From positions 558,001-622,000 of the forward strand of contig NZ_CP108423.1 of assembly GCF_035917235.1 (NCBI RefSeq): a stretch of DNA of 64,000 nt, written 5' to 3'. Each line of letters begins with the position of its first letter. The stretch's first letter is position 1. The DNA is from Streptomyces sp. NBC_01294 (GTDB lineage Bacteria > Actinomycetota > Actinomycetes > Streptomycetales > Streptomycetaceae). Under the pieces are notes generated by a model. The model worked only from the letters and a program-made list of their open reading frames with translations, was not told the DNA's origin and did not search any database. The position numbers were made by a program, and so were the translations under genes. Of the stretch, positions 51,152-60,582 are shown piece after piece.

Positions 51152-52570
51152 TCACTCGGCGAGCTGCTCCGCCCGGTGTGCCAGCCACAGGTCGTGCCGG
51201 GCGCTCGGGGACTGCAGCAGGGAGCGCTCCAGCAGCGCCTCGACGCGGGTCAGCCGCTTGCGGGCGCCGGGGACGGAGACGCCCAGCGCGGCGGCCGCCG
51301 GGACGAGTTGGGCGTCGTGCGCCAGCCAGACGCGGACCGTGTCGCGGGCTCCCGGCGGGGCGTCCGGCCCGGTCAGCCCGTCCAGTTGGGTACGGGCCCA
51401 GGCCGTCAGGCGCGGATCGCGCAGCACCGCGTCGAGATCGGGGGCGGCCGCCGCGGCCGCGCCCTCGCCCCGCCGCGCACCCGGGGTCAGCCGCAGGGCC
51501 AGCGAAAGCGCCGCCTGGTCCCCGAGGCGTGCGAGGTCCAGGCCGAGGAGCGCCTCGACCAGGCGGAGCCTGGCGGACAGGGTGTTGCGGTGGATCTTCA
51601 GCAGCCGCGTGGCGTGCGAGGTGAAGTTCAGCCAGGCGTGGGCGGTGGCGCGCAGTTCCTGCCCGCCGGGGTCCTGGGGGCGCCGGGGCCGGTGTGCGTG
51701 CAGGGGCGCGAGCAGGGCCTCGGCCCAGCCGGCCCCCGCCTCGTGGGCGGCGAGCGCCAGCTCGGGGCCGGGTCCGAACCGGGCGTGCCGCTCGCCCCGG
51801 CCCCGGGCGACCGTCAGCGCGTGGAAGGCCTGGGTGTAGGCGGCCGGGGCCTCGCGCAGGTGCATCTCCCCGCTGACGCCGACCGTGCAGTCCGGGGCCA
51901 CCTGCACCAGCGCCCCGGCGAGGGGGTCGTGGTCGGCGGACACCGCCGCCGGGCCGGCCGGGACGAGCACGATGAGGTGGCGTACGTAGACCGGGCAGCG
52001 CACGATCCAGGCCCGGCCCGCCGTCAGCTCCCGGCACCGCCGCGCCACTTCGGCGCGCTGACCGGTCCGGCATTCGACGACGTACATCCGCATCGGCTCG
52101 GGCAGAGCGGGCCCCAGCGCCTCGGCGATCTGGTGGGCGATGGAGAGCCGGCCGTTCATCAGCAGGTGCAGCACCGCCTCGCGGGCCCGCGATTCGGCGA
52201 GCGCGGCCCGCTCCTCGCGCCGTACGGCCTCCTCGGCGCGCAGGACCAGGGCCAGCGGTACGGCGGCGTCCGCGAGCAGGGTGGGCGCGCCGGGATCGTG
52301 CGGCTGTTCCAGTACGGCGGCCAGGGCGCGGCCGCCGTCCAGTGCGAACAGCAGCGTGGCGGAGCCGGAACCGTGCAGGACGGCCGACCGGACGCCGCGG
52401 GCGTTCATCTCGGCGACGCCGCGCACGGCGCTCCGCGGCCCCTTGCCCTCCTCGGCGTCCACCACCCCGGCCCATCCGCCGAGCCGGGCCGCGAGCCACT
52501 CCAGCAGCGCGGCCGATCCCCCGGCGTGGGCGAGCCGGTGGAGCCTGAGGACGTCGTCGGACCGGGACAC
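51152..52570 (-). CDS. PucR-like regulator upstream of the KimA-like gene
   Basis: The 472-residue protein has an N-terminal sensing region (VLRLHRLAHAGGSAALLEWL), a middle part and two C-terminal HTH-like segments. These are PucR HTH_30 (SHATRLLKIHRNTLSARLRL, with VEALLGLDLARL after it) and a final stretch with AAALGVSVPGARKRLTRVEA. Start GTG 52570 is preferred; no strong ribosome binding site is seen. It is followed at 33 bp by the KimA-like transporter gene, so it may regulate it and itself. Confidence 0.8.
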   Translation of the reverse strand: MSRSDDVLRLHRLAHAGGSAALLEWLAARLGGWAGVVDAEEGKGPRSAVRGVAEMNARGVRSAVLHGSGSATLLFALDGGRALAAVLEQPHDPGAPTLLADAAVPLALVLRAEEAVRREERAALAESRAREAVLHLLMNGRLSIAHQIAEALGPALPEPMRMYVVECRTGQRAEVARRCRELTAGRAWIVRCPVYVRHLIVLVPAGPAAVSADHDPLAGALVQVAPDCTVGVSGEMHLREAPAAYTQAFHALTVARGRGERHARFGPGPELALAAHEAGAGWAEALLAPLHAHRPRRPQDPGGQELRATAHAWLNFTSHATRLLKIHRNTLSARLRLVEALLGLDLARLGDQAALSLALRLTPGARRGEGAAAAAAPDLDAVLRDPRLTAWARTQLDGLTGPDAPPGARDTVRVWLAHDAQLVPAAAALGVSVPGARKRLTRVEALLERSLLQSPSARHDLWLAHRAEQLAE

Positions 52571-52681
52571 GGCCGCATTCAACCACCGGCCGCACACTGT
52601 GCGCTGTGATACCCGTCTCGCCGGGTCACTGGGCACGGCGAACCCTGCGCACGGACGGCCGGCCGCATAGGTTTGGCCACA

Positions 52682-52728
52682 GCGGCGGGATCCCGGTGCC
52701 CACGGGGGAGGCACCGGGATCCCGCCGC
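52682..52728 (-). terminator. 19-bp perfect hairpin terminator
   Basis: GCGGCGGGATCCCGGTGCC (52682-52700) pairs with its exact complement at 52710-52728 around a 9-nt loop. It starts 3 bp after the stop of the 2Fe-2S subunit gene. Confidence 0.85.
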
Positions 52729-52731
52729 CGC

Positions 52732-53187
52732 TCACATCTTGCGCGCCGCGCTGCGGATGGCCTCCCGGATGCGGAAGTAGGTGCCGCAGCGGCAGATGTT
52801 GGCGATGGCGTCGATGTCCTCGTCCGTGGGCTCGGCGGTCCGCTTGAGCAGCGCGACGGCGGCCATGATCTGGCCGGGCTGGCAGAAGCCGCACTGGGCG
52901 ACGTCCTGTTCGAGCCAGGCCTCCTGCACGGGGTGCAGCTCGTCCCCGTTCGCCAGCCCCTCGATGGTGGTCACCGCCTTCCCCGCGCACGCGGAGACGG
53001 GCACCACGCACGGGCGGACGTCGGCGCCGTCGAGGTGGCTGGTGCACGCCTTGCAGACGTCCACCCCGCAGCCGTACTTGGGGCCGCGGACGCCCAGCAT
53101 GTCGCGGAGCACCCACAGCAGGGGCAGGTCGTCGGGCGCGTCCACGGTGACGCTCTGCCCGTTGACGGTGAAGGTGTGCGAGGGCAC
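52732..53187 (-). CDS. 2Fe-2S subunit of a molybdenum hydroxylase (IorA/CoxS type)
   Basis: The 151-residue protein has the plant-type 2Fe-2S site near its N-terminus ([17 protein letters not shown], then a Cys in RPCVVPV) and the second cluster of the xanthine-oxidase family (CGFCQPGQ and [12 protein letters not shown]). It passes electrons from the Mo centre to an acceptor. It is 23 bp downstream of the large-subunit gene in the order large-small. No FAD subunit follows, so electrons probably go to a cytochrome or quinone as in isoquinoline oxidoreductase. Confidence 0.92.
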   Translation of the reverse strand: MPSHTFTVNGQSVTVDAPDDLPLLWVLRDMLGVRGPKYGCGVDVCKACTSHLDGADVRPCVVPVSACAGKAVTTIEGLANGDELHPVQEAWLEQDVAQCGFCQPGQIMAAVALLKRTAEPTDEDIDAIANICRCGTYFRIREAIRSAARKM

Positions 53188-53210
53188 GGCGTACTCCTGG
53201 ATCCGGCGGA

Positions 53211-55475
53211 CTAGCGCGGGTAGGGGGTGAAGTCGACGTCGAAGTCGAGGGGGAAGCTGCGCGGCTTGGAACCGGTGGCCCGCGCCCAGGCGTTGGCGAT
53301 CGCGCCGACCGCGGCGGGGACGCCGAGCTCGCCCGCGCCGCCCGGGTCCTCGCCGGTCGCCGGCAGGACGAAGACCCGCACGTCGCGCGGGGTGTCACGC
53401 TGCTGCGCCCAGTGGAACTGGCTGTAACTGCCCTCCAGCGGCAGCCCCTTGTCCAGGTGCAGGCCGGCGCGCAGCGTGGTGGAGATGGCGTCGGTGAGGC
53501 CGCCGATCATCTGGGCCTCCAGTCCGCGCGGGTTGACCGGCAGGCCCACGTCCACGGCGATGACCGCCTTGGTGACGCGGGCGCGCTCCGGGTCGCGGGT
53601 GTCGATCTCGACGAGGCAGGCGGTGCGGGACTTGTACTCCTCGTGGAAGGCGATGCCCTGCGCGCAGCCCGCCTCCATCGGCCGCCCCCAGTTCCCCTCG
53701 GTCGCCACCTTGTCGAGTACGGCGCGCTGGGCGTCGGTCTTCAGGAAGGTGCGCCGGAAGCGGTACGGGTCCCGGCCCGTGCGGGCGGCGAGTTCGTCGA
53801 CCACGATCTCCTCGGCTCCGCGGGTGTTGGCGGAGTAGACCGAGCGCCAGGATCCGGTGGGGATGCCGGTCGGCACCTCGGTCAGCGCCTGGGTGGTGAG
53901 CCCGAAGTGGTACGGGGACTTCACCGTGGTCAGGAACAGGGTCTGTGCCAGGGTGGCGTTGCCGATGCCGAGCGGCAGGCTCGCCGCGGTCGCGGTGATC
54001 ATCTCGCCGAGCCCGTGCCGGAAGTCGGTCTCAGCGGCGGCGACGCGGTGCTCGAAGCTGAGCACCTCGCCCAGCAGGTGGGTGGCCCGGATCCTGTGGT
54101 GGGTAGCGGGGCGCATCCGGCCGTGCCGGGTGTCGTCCACGCGGGTCCACATCAGCTTGACCGGGCGGCGGCAGGCCTTTGAGATCCGGGCGGCCTCCAG
54201 GGCCGCGTCGAAGAAGAGCCGGCGGCCGAAGGAGCCGCCGGCCTGGACCACGTGCACCGTGACCTTGTCCAGCGGGAGGCCGAGGTCGGCGGCGATGCTC
54301 TGACGGGCCACGATCGGGGACTTGAGGCCGGACCAGATCTCGGCCCGGTCGTCCCGCACGTCGGCGATGGCGCAGTTCGTCTCCATCGGGGCGTGGCTGA
54401 CGAAGGCGAAGTCGAACTCGGCGTCCACGTACGGGGTCAGCAGCGGTGGCACCAGCAGCGGCGGGGTCGCGGCGCGCAGCTTGGCGCGGATCTGGGCGTC
54501 GGAGAGCTGGTCGGCGGGGCCCGGGCCCCAGGTGACCTGGAGGGCCGACTTGGCGTCGATCGCCTGCCCGAAGGTCTCGGCGACGACGGCGACCCCGGTC
54601 GGGACGGTCACCACGTGCAGCACCCCGGGCATGGCCCGGACGGCGGCGAGGTTGGTGACGGAGCGGACGGCGCCGCCGAGGGTGGGCGGGCGGCGCACCA
54701 CGCAGGGCTTGGCGCCGGGCACGTCGAGGTCGAGGGTGTACTGCTGGGCACCGGTGACCATGGCGCGGGCGTCGATGCGGCTGGTCGGCTTCCCCACGAG
54801 GGTGTGCTTCGCCGTCTTCTTGGGGCCGGCGCCGAGGACGACCAGGCCGGGGTCGGCGGCGGCCGCGGCGAGGCCGCCGTAGTCGGCGGTGCGGCCGTCG
54901 GGGGCGTGGACGGCGCCGTTCGCGGTGGTCAGCGACGTCGGGGAGAGGCTCCAGCGGCGGGCGGCGGCCGCGACGAGGCGGGCCCGGGCGGTGGCGGCGC
55001 ACTGGCGGACCGGCCCGTAGAGCGAGCGGATCGAGTTGGAGGAGCCGGTGAGCTGGTTGAAGAGCAGCTCGGGCCGTGCGTCGTCCAACTCCACGCGTAC
55101 GTCGGCCAGTTGCGCGTCGAGTTCCTCCGCGACCAGCATGGCCACCGCGGTGGTGAGGCCCTGGCCGACCTCCTCGCGCGGCAGCCGGAAACGGATGGTC
55201 CCGTCCGCCTCCACGGCGAGCGCCAGCAGGGCGGAGGTGGGCGCGCCCGCCAGGATGAACAGGTCGCCGAGGTCGATCACGTCGGCGATGGCCGGCAGGG
55301 AGGGCACCACGGCGTGGGCGCTCTGCGGGGCGAGCGCGTCGGCGCCGGCGCGGGTGACGAGGGCGAGGGTCGGCGCCGCCACGAGGTAGGTGAGGAAGGA
55401 CCGGCGGCTCTGCCCGGTGGCGTGGTTCCGGCCGGTGGCCTGGTTCTGCCCGGTGGCGTGGTTCTGGCCGGCCAT
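53211..55475 (-). CDS. Molybdopterin-dependent hydroxylase large subunit (IorB-like), Tat-exported
   Basis: The 754-residue protein has a Tat signal: the RR pair lies in [20 protein letters not shown], preceded by three copies of a 6-residue unit (GQNHAT-like) from 18-bp repeats. The Mo-pterin-binding elements of the aldehyde oxidase family follow: [77 protein letters not shown] and [20 protein letters not shown] near the end. It oxidises an N-heterocycle or aldehyde in the periplasm-equivalent space. The missing FAD subunit matches IorAB. Confidence 0.9.
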   Translation of the reverse strand: MAGQNHATGQNQATGRNHATGQSRRSFLTYLVAAPTLALVTRAGADALAPQSAHAVVPSLPAIADVIDLGDLFILAGAPTSALLALAVEADGTIRFRLPREEVGQGLTTAVAMLVAEELDAQLADVRVELDDARPELLFNQLTGSSNSIRSLYGPVRQCAATARARLVAAAARRWSLSPTSLTTANGAVHAPDGRTADYGGLAAAAADPGLVVLGAGPKKTAKHTLVGKPTSRIDARAMVTGAQQYTLDLDVPGAKPCVVRRPPTLGGAVRSVTNLAAVRAMPGVLHVVTVPTGVAVVAETFGQAIDAKSALQVTWGPGPADQLSDAQIRAKLRAATPPLLVPPLLTPYVDAEFDFAFVSHAPMETNCAIADVRDDRAEIWSGLKSPIVARQSIAADLGLPLDKVTVHVVQAGGSFGRRLFFDAALEAARISKACRRPVKLMWTRVDDTRHGRMRPATHHRIRATHLLGEVLSFEHRVAAAETDFRHGLGEMITATAASLPLGIGNATLAQTLFLTTVKSPYHFGLTTQALTEVPTGIPTGSWRSVYSANTRGAEEIVVDELAARTGRDPYRFRRTFLKTDAQRAVLDKVATEGNWGRPMEAGCAQGIAFHEEYKSRTACLVEIDTRDPERARVTKAVIAVDVGLPVNPRGLEAQMIGGLTDAISTTLRAGLHLDKGLPLEGSYSQFHWAQQRDTPRDVRVFVLPATGEDPGGAGELGVPAAVGAIANAWARATGSKPRSFPLDFDVDFTPYPR

Positions 55476-55962
55476 GTTCTCGTGTCCCCACGCTGCGCGG
55501 GTCCGCCCGCGCGGACCTCCCCCGGTTCATTACCGGCACGTAGAGTAGCGACCCGCCGGTGCGGTGGGAAGTCCGGGCTCGGTGTCGAATCGGTGCCGTG
55601 GGTCCTCCGTTCGGGGGTACCGGGGCGGGCCGCGTTGATTCGGGGCGCGTCCGAACACGGTGGCGGGACCGCCTCGTACACATCGGTCGTACATGCGAGC
55701 CACGCCGCCCGGACGGCCGGTTTCCGGCCGCCGTTTTCCCCGCGTTCCGGTACCGAACGGCAGGTGCCGGACTCGCCGTCCGCAGCCCCTCTGACCGAAT
55801 TCGTTCGCACACGAAACATGCCACCGCAGGCCTGCGGTATATGCCAGAAGCAAGAACATAGCGGATGTTGCCAAACGCCTTACACGCTGTCGCTGCCTGT
55901 GCAACAGTCGTTACCGGTCCTTCCTTCAGACTTGGCCGTGCCGCGCCTGTATCGGAGTTCTC
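55476..55962. other. 487-bp divergent intergenic region
   Basis: Between the Mo-hydroxylase and phosphatase genes. A 16-bp perfect palindrome sits at 55824-55839, in a relatively AT-rich zone from 55815 to 55935 that includes TATATGCC and GAACATAGCGG. Two frames are open on the minus strand but lack coding bias. This is probably regulatory for both directions. Confidence 0.5.
55824..55839. promoter_or_regulatory. 16-bp perfect palindrome
   Basis: ACCGCAGGCCTGCGGT equals its own reverse complement. It lies 123 bp before the ATG of the SpoIIE-type phosphatase gene and could be a dimer-binding operator. Confidence 0.5.
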
Positions 55963-57384
55963 ATGCCGTCCCACCTGTTCGCGGACCGTCCCGCGCAACC
56001 GCCCGAGCCGGGGTCGGTGGACGCGCTGATCTCTCAGACCCGGCGCCTGCGGGGCGAAGTGGACGCGGTCCGCCGCGACACCGTCGTGGACGACGACGAC
56101 GCCCAGGGCCGCTGGCAGCGCGCGCTGTGCGATCTCGCCGTCCACCACCTCGACGACCTCCGCGAGCACCTCGACCAGCTCAAAGAGGGCCTGCCTCCGG
56201 CGCCCGAGACCATCGAGTTCCCGCAGACGGCCCCCGAAGCCGGGCCCGAGGCCCAGACCCGCGTCGGCAGCGCCGAGTGGAACCTGCTGACCGACGAGGT
56301 CAGTTGGTCCGACGAGCTGTTCCAGATCTTCGGCCGCTCCCCCGAGACCGGCGCGCTCCCCCTCGACGAACTGGGGTCCACCCTGTTCTCCGAGGACCAG
56401 CCGCTGCTCACCGCGTGGGTCACCGCCTGCCTGGTGGACGGCAAGCCGATCGACGGCGAGTTCCGCATCGTCCGGGCCGACGGCCGCGTCCGGACGCTGC
56501 ACATGAGGGGCGAGCCGGTACTCGACTCCGACGGCTGTACGGCCTCGATGTGGGCCGTCCTGCGGGACGTGAGTGAGCTGCGCCGGAGCCAGCGAGCGGT
56601 GCGCGAGTCCCGTGACTCGCTGCAGCGCCAGCGGGAGATCGCGCAGACCGAGCACCGGCTGGCGGTCGAGCTGCAGGAAGCCGTGCTCCCCCCGTGGCGC
56701 GGCTCCCTGCGGTTCCCGTACAGCAGCGCGGGCACGCTGGACGTGGCCGCCCACTATCTGCCGTCCGCGACCAGCGCGCTGATCGGCGGCGACTGGTACG
56801 ACGCCCTCGAACTGCCCGACGGACGCTCGCTGCTGACGGTCGGCGACCTGACCGGGCACGGGGTGACCGCCACCTCGGGGATGGCGATGATGCTGGGCGC
56901 CCTGCGCGGCATGGCCATGGCCGGGATCGAGCCCGGCCCTCTGATGGGCTGGCTCAACCAGCTCCTGGAGACCTCCGTACAGCCCGCGCTCGGCTCGGCC
57001 GTGTGCTGCCGCTACGACCCCGCGCGCCGCGTCCTGTCCTGGGCGCAGGCCGGCCACCCGGCCCCCCTGCTGTTCCGCCGCGGCTCGGGCCGCTCCCTGG
57101 TGCCGCCGGAGGGCGTGCTGCTGGGTGCGACCTCCGGGGCCTCGTACGGGCAGGCCGAGGAACGGCTCGAGGTGGGCGACCTGCTGGTCCTCCACACGGA
57201 CGGACTGACGCCGCGCAGCATCGAGTTCAGCCGGGCGGACGGGACCGAGCGGCTGCTGGCGCTGGCGCCGCGATTCTCGGCGGCGCGGTCGGCGCAGGAC
57301 TGCGTACGGATCGTGATCGAGGAGTTCGGCGAGAGCGAGCGGGAGGACGACGCCTGTGTGCTCGTCGCCCGGGTCGGCGGGTAA
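55963..57384 (+). CDS. PAS-SpoIIE-type (PP2C) protein phosphatase
   Basis: The 473-residue protein has a helical N-terminus (ALISQTRRLRGEVDAVRRDT) and a PAS domain (about 100-205: SAEWNLLTDEVSWSDELFQI, FRIVRADGRVRTLHMRGEPV). A coiled linker (about 210-235) leads to a SpoIIE/PP2C_SIG catalytic domain. Metal-ligand acidic residues appear in IGGDWYDALEL, TVGDLTGHGVTAT, LLVLHTDGLTPRS and EREDDACVLVARV. Such enzymes dephosphorylate anti-anti-sigma factors in partner-switching pathways. No kinase or anti-sigma gene is next to it. A terminator follows directly. Confidence 0.92.
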   Translation: MPSHLFADRPAQPPEPGSVDALISQTRRLRGEVDAVRRDTVVDDDDAQGRWQRALCDLAVHHLDDLREHLDQLKEGLPPAPETIEFPQTAPEAGPEAQTRVGSAEWNLLTDEVSWSDELFQIFGRSPETGALPLDELGSTLFSEDQPLLTAWVTACLVDGKPIDGEFRIVRADGRVRTLHMRGEPVLDSDGCTASMWAVLRDVSELRRSQRAVRESRDSLQRQREIAQTEHRLAVELQEAVLPPWRGSLRFPYSSAGTLDVAAHYLPSATSALIGGDWYDALELPDGRSLLTVGDLTGHGVTATSGMAMMLGALRGMAMAGIEPGPLMGWLNQLLETSVQPALGSAVCCRYDPARRVLSWAQAGHPAPLLFRRGSGRSLVPPEGVLLGATSGASYGQAEERLEVGDLLVLHTDGLTPRSIEFSRADGTERLLALAPRFSAARSAQDCVRIVIEEFGESEREDDACVLVARVGG

Positions 57385-57408
57385 CGGGCAGTGCCGTACG
57401 GGCTTCGG

Positions 57409-57433
57409 GGCCGCGCCGGAAGGCGCGGCCTTT
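57409..57433 (+). terminator. Intrinsic terminator of the phosphatase gene
   Basis: GGCCGCGCC (57409-57417), tetraloop GGAA, GGCGCGGCC (57422-57430), then TTT. 9-bp perfect stem. Confidence 0.85.
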
Positions 57434-57495
57434 CTCGTCTCCGTGCAAGGCGCAAGGCGTGCACCGCAAGGCGTCCACGACGTACCGGCGCGGGA

Positions 57496-58983
57496 CTACA
57501 CCCCCGTACCGCGCGGCGCCGGGGTGTCGGGGAGGGCCAGCTTGATCTCCTGGCGCAGGTCCTCGATGCTGGCGTACCCGGAGTACTGGGCGGTGAGCCG
57601 GTACATCTCGCGCAGCCGGTCCCAGGTGCGGTGCGAGGAGGTCTCGTTCATCGACACCAGGGCGAGGCGCGCGTAGCGGTCGGCCTGTTCCGGCTCGTCG
57701 GCGATGAAGCAGGCCGAGGCCATGGAGATGTAGTCGAAGATCTGCGAGCGCTGGTGGCCCTCGCCCCGCAGCCGCAAAGCCTCCCTGGCGTGGCGCGCGG
57801 CGATCGGCGCCGCCGCGGCGTCGTGGTCGGCCAGGGTCCGGTACGCGAGGGCCTGCATGCCGTGCAGGTCGGCCTCGTCGAAGTGCTGCATCCAACTCGG
57901 CGGCGGCACGTCGCCCTTGTCGGAGACGAACAGCTCCTCCGCCTCGCCCAGGGTGCGGCGCATGGCCTGGCCCTTGCCCATGGCGGCCTGCGCCCAGGCC
58001 TCGATGGTGTGCAGCATGGCGCGGGTGCGCGGGAGGGTCTGCTCGCCCGAGCCGGACTGGGCGAGCTTCATCAGGTCCAGGGCCTCGTTCGGCTTGCCGA
58101 GGTGGACCATCTGGCGGGCGGCGCGGGACAGGGCCTCGCCCGCGCGCGGACGGTCGCCCCCCTCGCGGGCCGCGTGCGCGGCGATGACGAAGTACTTCTG
58201 CGCCGTGGGTTCGAGGCCCACGTCGTGGGACATCCAGCCCGCGAGCACCGCCAGGTTGGCCGCCACCCCCCACAGCCGGCGCTGGAGGTGGTCGGGGTGG
58301 TGGTAGGCGAGCATCCCGCCCACCTCGTTGAGCTGGCCGACGACGGCCTTGCGCTGGAGTCCCCCGCCTCTGGAGGCGTCCCAGGCCCGGAAGACCTCGA
58401 CCGAGCGCTCCAGCGCCTCGATCTCCTGGGAGCCGATCGGGGCCGCCTCGTAGCGGTCGTAGCCCGCCGGGTCGCCCTGGAAGGCGTCCCCGAAGTGCCG
58501 GGCCTCCTTCGCTGCGGCGGGGTCGGTGTGGAGCCAGTCGTACATGGCGTTGCTGAGAGCGGAGCCGGCGGTGAGCACGGCACCCGCGCCCATCAGACCG
58601 CGACGGTTGAGCATGAGGTCCATTCCCGTGAATTCGGTGAGGACCGCGGCTGTGCGTTCGGGCGCCCAGGGCATTCCGTCGGGGTTCTCGCGAGCCCCGT
58701 CCGGCTGCCGTCTTGAGGTGCGCCGCTGCCGTACGAACCCGAGGTCCTCGATGGTCACGACACGACCGAGCCGCTCGGTGAACAGTGCTGCCAGTACCGT
58801 GGGCACCGGCTCGCGGGGGGTCTCCCCCATGTCGATCCAGCGCCGCACCCGCGAGGTGTCGGTGGCCAGCTGGGGGTGGCCCATGGCCGCCGCCTGCCGG
58901 TTTACCATCCTCGCCAGTTCGCCCTTCGACCAGCCGGCCAGGCCGAACAGGTCGTTCAAGCGGGTGTTTGGACCTTTGCTCAC
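57496..58983 (-). CDS. nsdB: NsdA/NsdB-like TPR regulator
   Basis: The 495-residue protein starts with NTRLNDLFGLAGWSKGELAR, MVNRQAAAMGHPQLATDTSR and VRRWIDMGETPREPVPTVLA, an HTH-like N-terminus seen in the NsdA/NsdB group. TPR-like helices follow over about 150-480. Members repress antibiotic production in Streptomyces coelicolor. I recognise the sequence as the NsdB-annotated type but from memory only. The start is GTG 58983 with GGGGG upstream. It is divergent from a phosphotransferase gene carrying a TTA codon. Confidence 0.72.
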   Translation of the reverse strand: MSKGPNTRLNDLFGLAGWSKGELARMVNRQAAAMGHPQLATDTSRVRRWIDMGETPREPVPTVLAALFTERLGRVVTIEDLGFVRQRRTSRRQPDGARENPDGMPWAPERTAAVLTEFTGMDLMLNRRGLMGAGAVLTAGSALSNAMYDWLHTDPAAAKEARHFGDAFQGDPAGYDRYEAAPIGSQEIEALERSVEVFRAWDASRGGGLQRKAVVGQLNEVGGMLAYHHPDHLQRRLWGVAANLAVLAGWMSHDVGLEPTAQKYFVIAAHAAREGGDRPRAGEALSRAARQMVHLGKPNEALDLMKLAQSGSGEQTLPRTRAMLHTIEAWAQAAMGKGQAMRRTLGEAEELFVSDKGDVPPPSWMQHFDEADLHGMQALAYRTLADHDAAAAPIAARHAREALRLRGEGHQRSQIFDYISMASACFIADEPEQADRYARLALVSMNETSSHRTWDRLREMYRLTAQYSGYASIEDLRQEIKLALPDTPAPRGTGV

Positions 58984-59213
58984 GTCAAGCCCCCAGGTTC
59001 TCGGCTGAGTTGACAGTAGCCCGCCGTCAGATGCCCAGCGACTATTCGCCAGGCTTCGCCAGGGCACGCCCGATGGTTCGCCACCTTGCGCCGGGTGTCA
59101 GGTAGGAATGCGCCTCCCCGACCCGGTCACCGGCGGAACTCCCCAGGGTGAAGCACGGGATCCGGCGGGGCGGCGTACGCAACTCGTCGGCGCACGAAGG
59201 GATCCGTATCACC

Positions 59214-60338
59214 ATGTACGCAGCAACGTCCTCCGTGTCCGCACCGGTCCGGTCGCACCGCACGCTCCCTGCGGGCGGCGGCCCCTACCTCGACCCCGGC
59301 CGTCAGCCGGCCCCGGCGCAGGGCGCCGTGCGGGCCCGGCGGATGCCGGGTACCGGGTCTCAGCCCGTCAGCGGAAGAATCGACCTCTCGGGGCCGCAGG
59401 GCGCGCAACTGCGCACCGCCCTCGCCTCGGTGCAGCGGATCTGTCCCGAGTTCGCGCCGGTGCAGGTACTGCGGCGCAGCGGCCGCTCGGTCCTCCTGGT
59501 GGGGACCACCGGGCGGATGACCGCCGTCGCGAAGGTGTTACTGGATCACTCGCCGGAGTGGCGTGAGCGCTACCGGCACGAAATAGCGGCATACCGGGCG
59601 TTCGTCCGGCACCGCCCGCCGGTCCGGGTGCCGCGGCTGATCGCCGCCGACCCCGAGAACTGCACGCTGGTGGTGGAGCGGATGGCCGGCCGGGTCGCGG
59701 CCCTCCAGCGGCACCCGGTGGAACCGCCGCCGCGGGTCGACCTGCGGGCGGCCCTGGGCGCGGTGTGCCGGGTCAACCAGTGGCGGCCGCCGTCGGAGCT
59801 GTTCGGCACCCCGATGAACTACGCGCGGCGGATCGCCCGCGACTACGAGTTGGGCCTGCTGACCGACCGGGACCTCGGCGACCTGCAGAAGCTGCTGCAC
59901 GGAGTGAAGCTGTCGGGCACGCCCCTGCAGTTCAACCACGGTGACGCGCTCCTGTCGAACCTGCTGCTGTCCCCCGCCGGTCCGGTGCTGCTCGACTGGG
60001 AGCACGCGGGCTGGTACCTGCCGGGCTACGACCTCGCCACCCTGTGGACGGTGCTGGGCGACGCCCCGGCCGCCCGCGCCCAGATCAGCCGGCTCGCCCA
60101 GTCGGCCGGTCCGGTCGCACGGGACGCCTTCCTGGTCAACCTGATGCTGGTGCTGACCCGGGAGATCCGGATGTCCGAGACGGCGGTGCAGCGCTCGATG
60201 CTGGCGACCGCCCCGACCCAGCCGCTGCCGGTGGGCGCCCTGTCCTCCGGTGAGGAGCAGCGGCTGCTGCTCCGCCGCCTGCACGACGATGCGGGGATGG
60301 CGCGCAGAGCGGTCCGCGCGGCGGTCGGCACGCGCTGA
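59214..60338 (+). CDS. Aminoglycoside-phosphotransferase-fold protein (TTA codon)
   Basis: The 374-residue protein has the APH kinase fold: the Lys region [18 protein letters not shown], the catalytic loop [17 protein letters not shown] (HGDxxxxN) and the metal-binding [17 protein letters not shown]. Targets of this family range from antibiotics to choline and fructosamines; the substrate is unknown. Codon 109 is TTA (59538-59540, V-L-L in AKVLLD). Start ATG 59214 has GAAGGG upstream. A strong hairpin follows the stop. It is divergent from the NsdB-like regulator. Confidence 0.85.
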   Translation: MYAATSSVSAPVRSHRTLPAGGGPYLDPGRQPAPAQGAVRARRMPGTGSQPVSGRIDLSGPQGAQLRTALASVQRICPEFAPVQVLRRSGRSVLLVGTTGRMTAVAKVLLDHSPEWRERYRHEIAAYRAFVRHRPPVRVPRLIAADPENCTLVVERMAGRVAALQRHPVEPPPRVDLRAALGAVCRVNQWRPPSELFGTPMNYARRIARDYELGLLTDRDLGDLQKLLHGVKLSGTPLQFNHGDALLSNLLLSPAGPVLLDWEHAGWYLPGYDLATLWTVLGDAPAARAQISRLAQSAGPVARDAFLVNLMLVLTREIRMSETAVQRSMLATAPTQPLPVGALSSGEEQRLLLRRLHDDAGMARRAVRAAVGTR

Positions 60339-60352
60339 CCGTCCCCTCGTAC

Positions 60353-60389
60353 GCGAAGTCCCGTGGCCCCCACCGCCACGGGACTTCGC
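60353..60389 (+). terminator. 14-bp perfect hairpin terminator
   Basis: GCGAAGTCCCGTGG (60353-60366) and CCACGGGACTTCGC (60376-60389), loop 9 nt, 14 bp after the stop of the phosphotransferase gene. Confidence 0.8.
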
Positions 60390-60521
60390 TCGTGCGGGCC
60401 CGGAAGCGCGGGGCGTTGGAGCCTGTGGGCGCGGGGCGCGGGGCGGAGCTGAGGCGGGGTGCGGTCAGGAGCCGGGGACGCCGGATGCCTTGACATCACA
60501 TGATCCCCCGAACACCTTTTC

Positions 60522-60549
60522 TGACTCAGCATCAGACGTGCTGGAGTCA
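60522..60549. promoter_or_regulatory. Dyad in front of the KstD-like gene
   Basis: TGACTCAGCA (60522-60531) and TGCTGGAGTCA (60539-60549) are inverted arms with one bulged G. TTGACA, a consensus -35 box, lies 26 bp before it (60490-60495), but no matching -10 box is clear. Probable operator region of the gene starting at 60583. Confidence 0.45.
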
Positions 60550-60582
60550 CTCCCCTCCTCCCCACACCGCTGGAGCCTGCCC

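Noticed and set aside
49862..52609. Long + strand frame opposite the KimA-like and PucR-like genes
   Set aside because: No domains; the opposite strand reads convincing membrane helices and HTH motifs.
55530..55904. A 124-codon - strand frame upstream of the phosphatase gene
   Set aside because: Arg-rich, no coding bias, and it overlaps the probable regulatory palindrome.
60490..60518. A full housekeeping promoter at TTGACA (60490)
   Set aside because: No TANNNT hexamer occurs 16-19 bp downstream; only the -35-like box can be supported.
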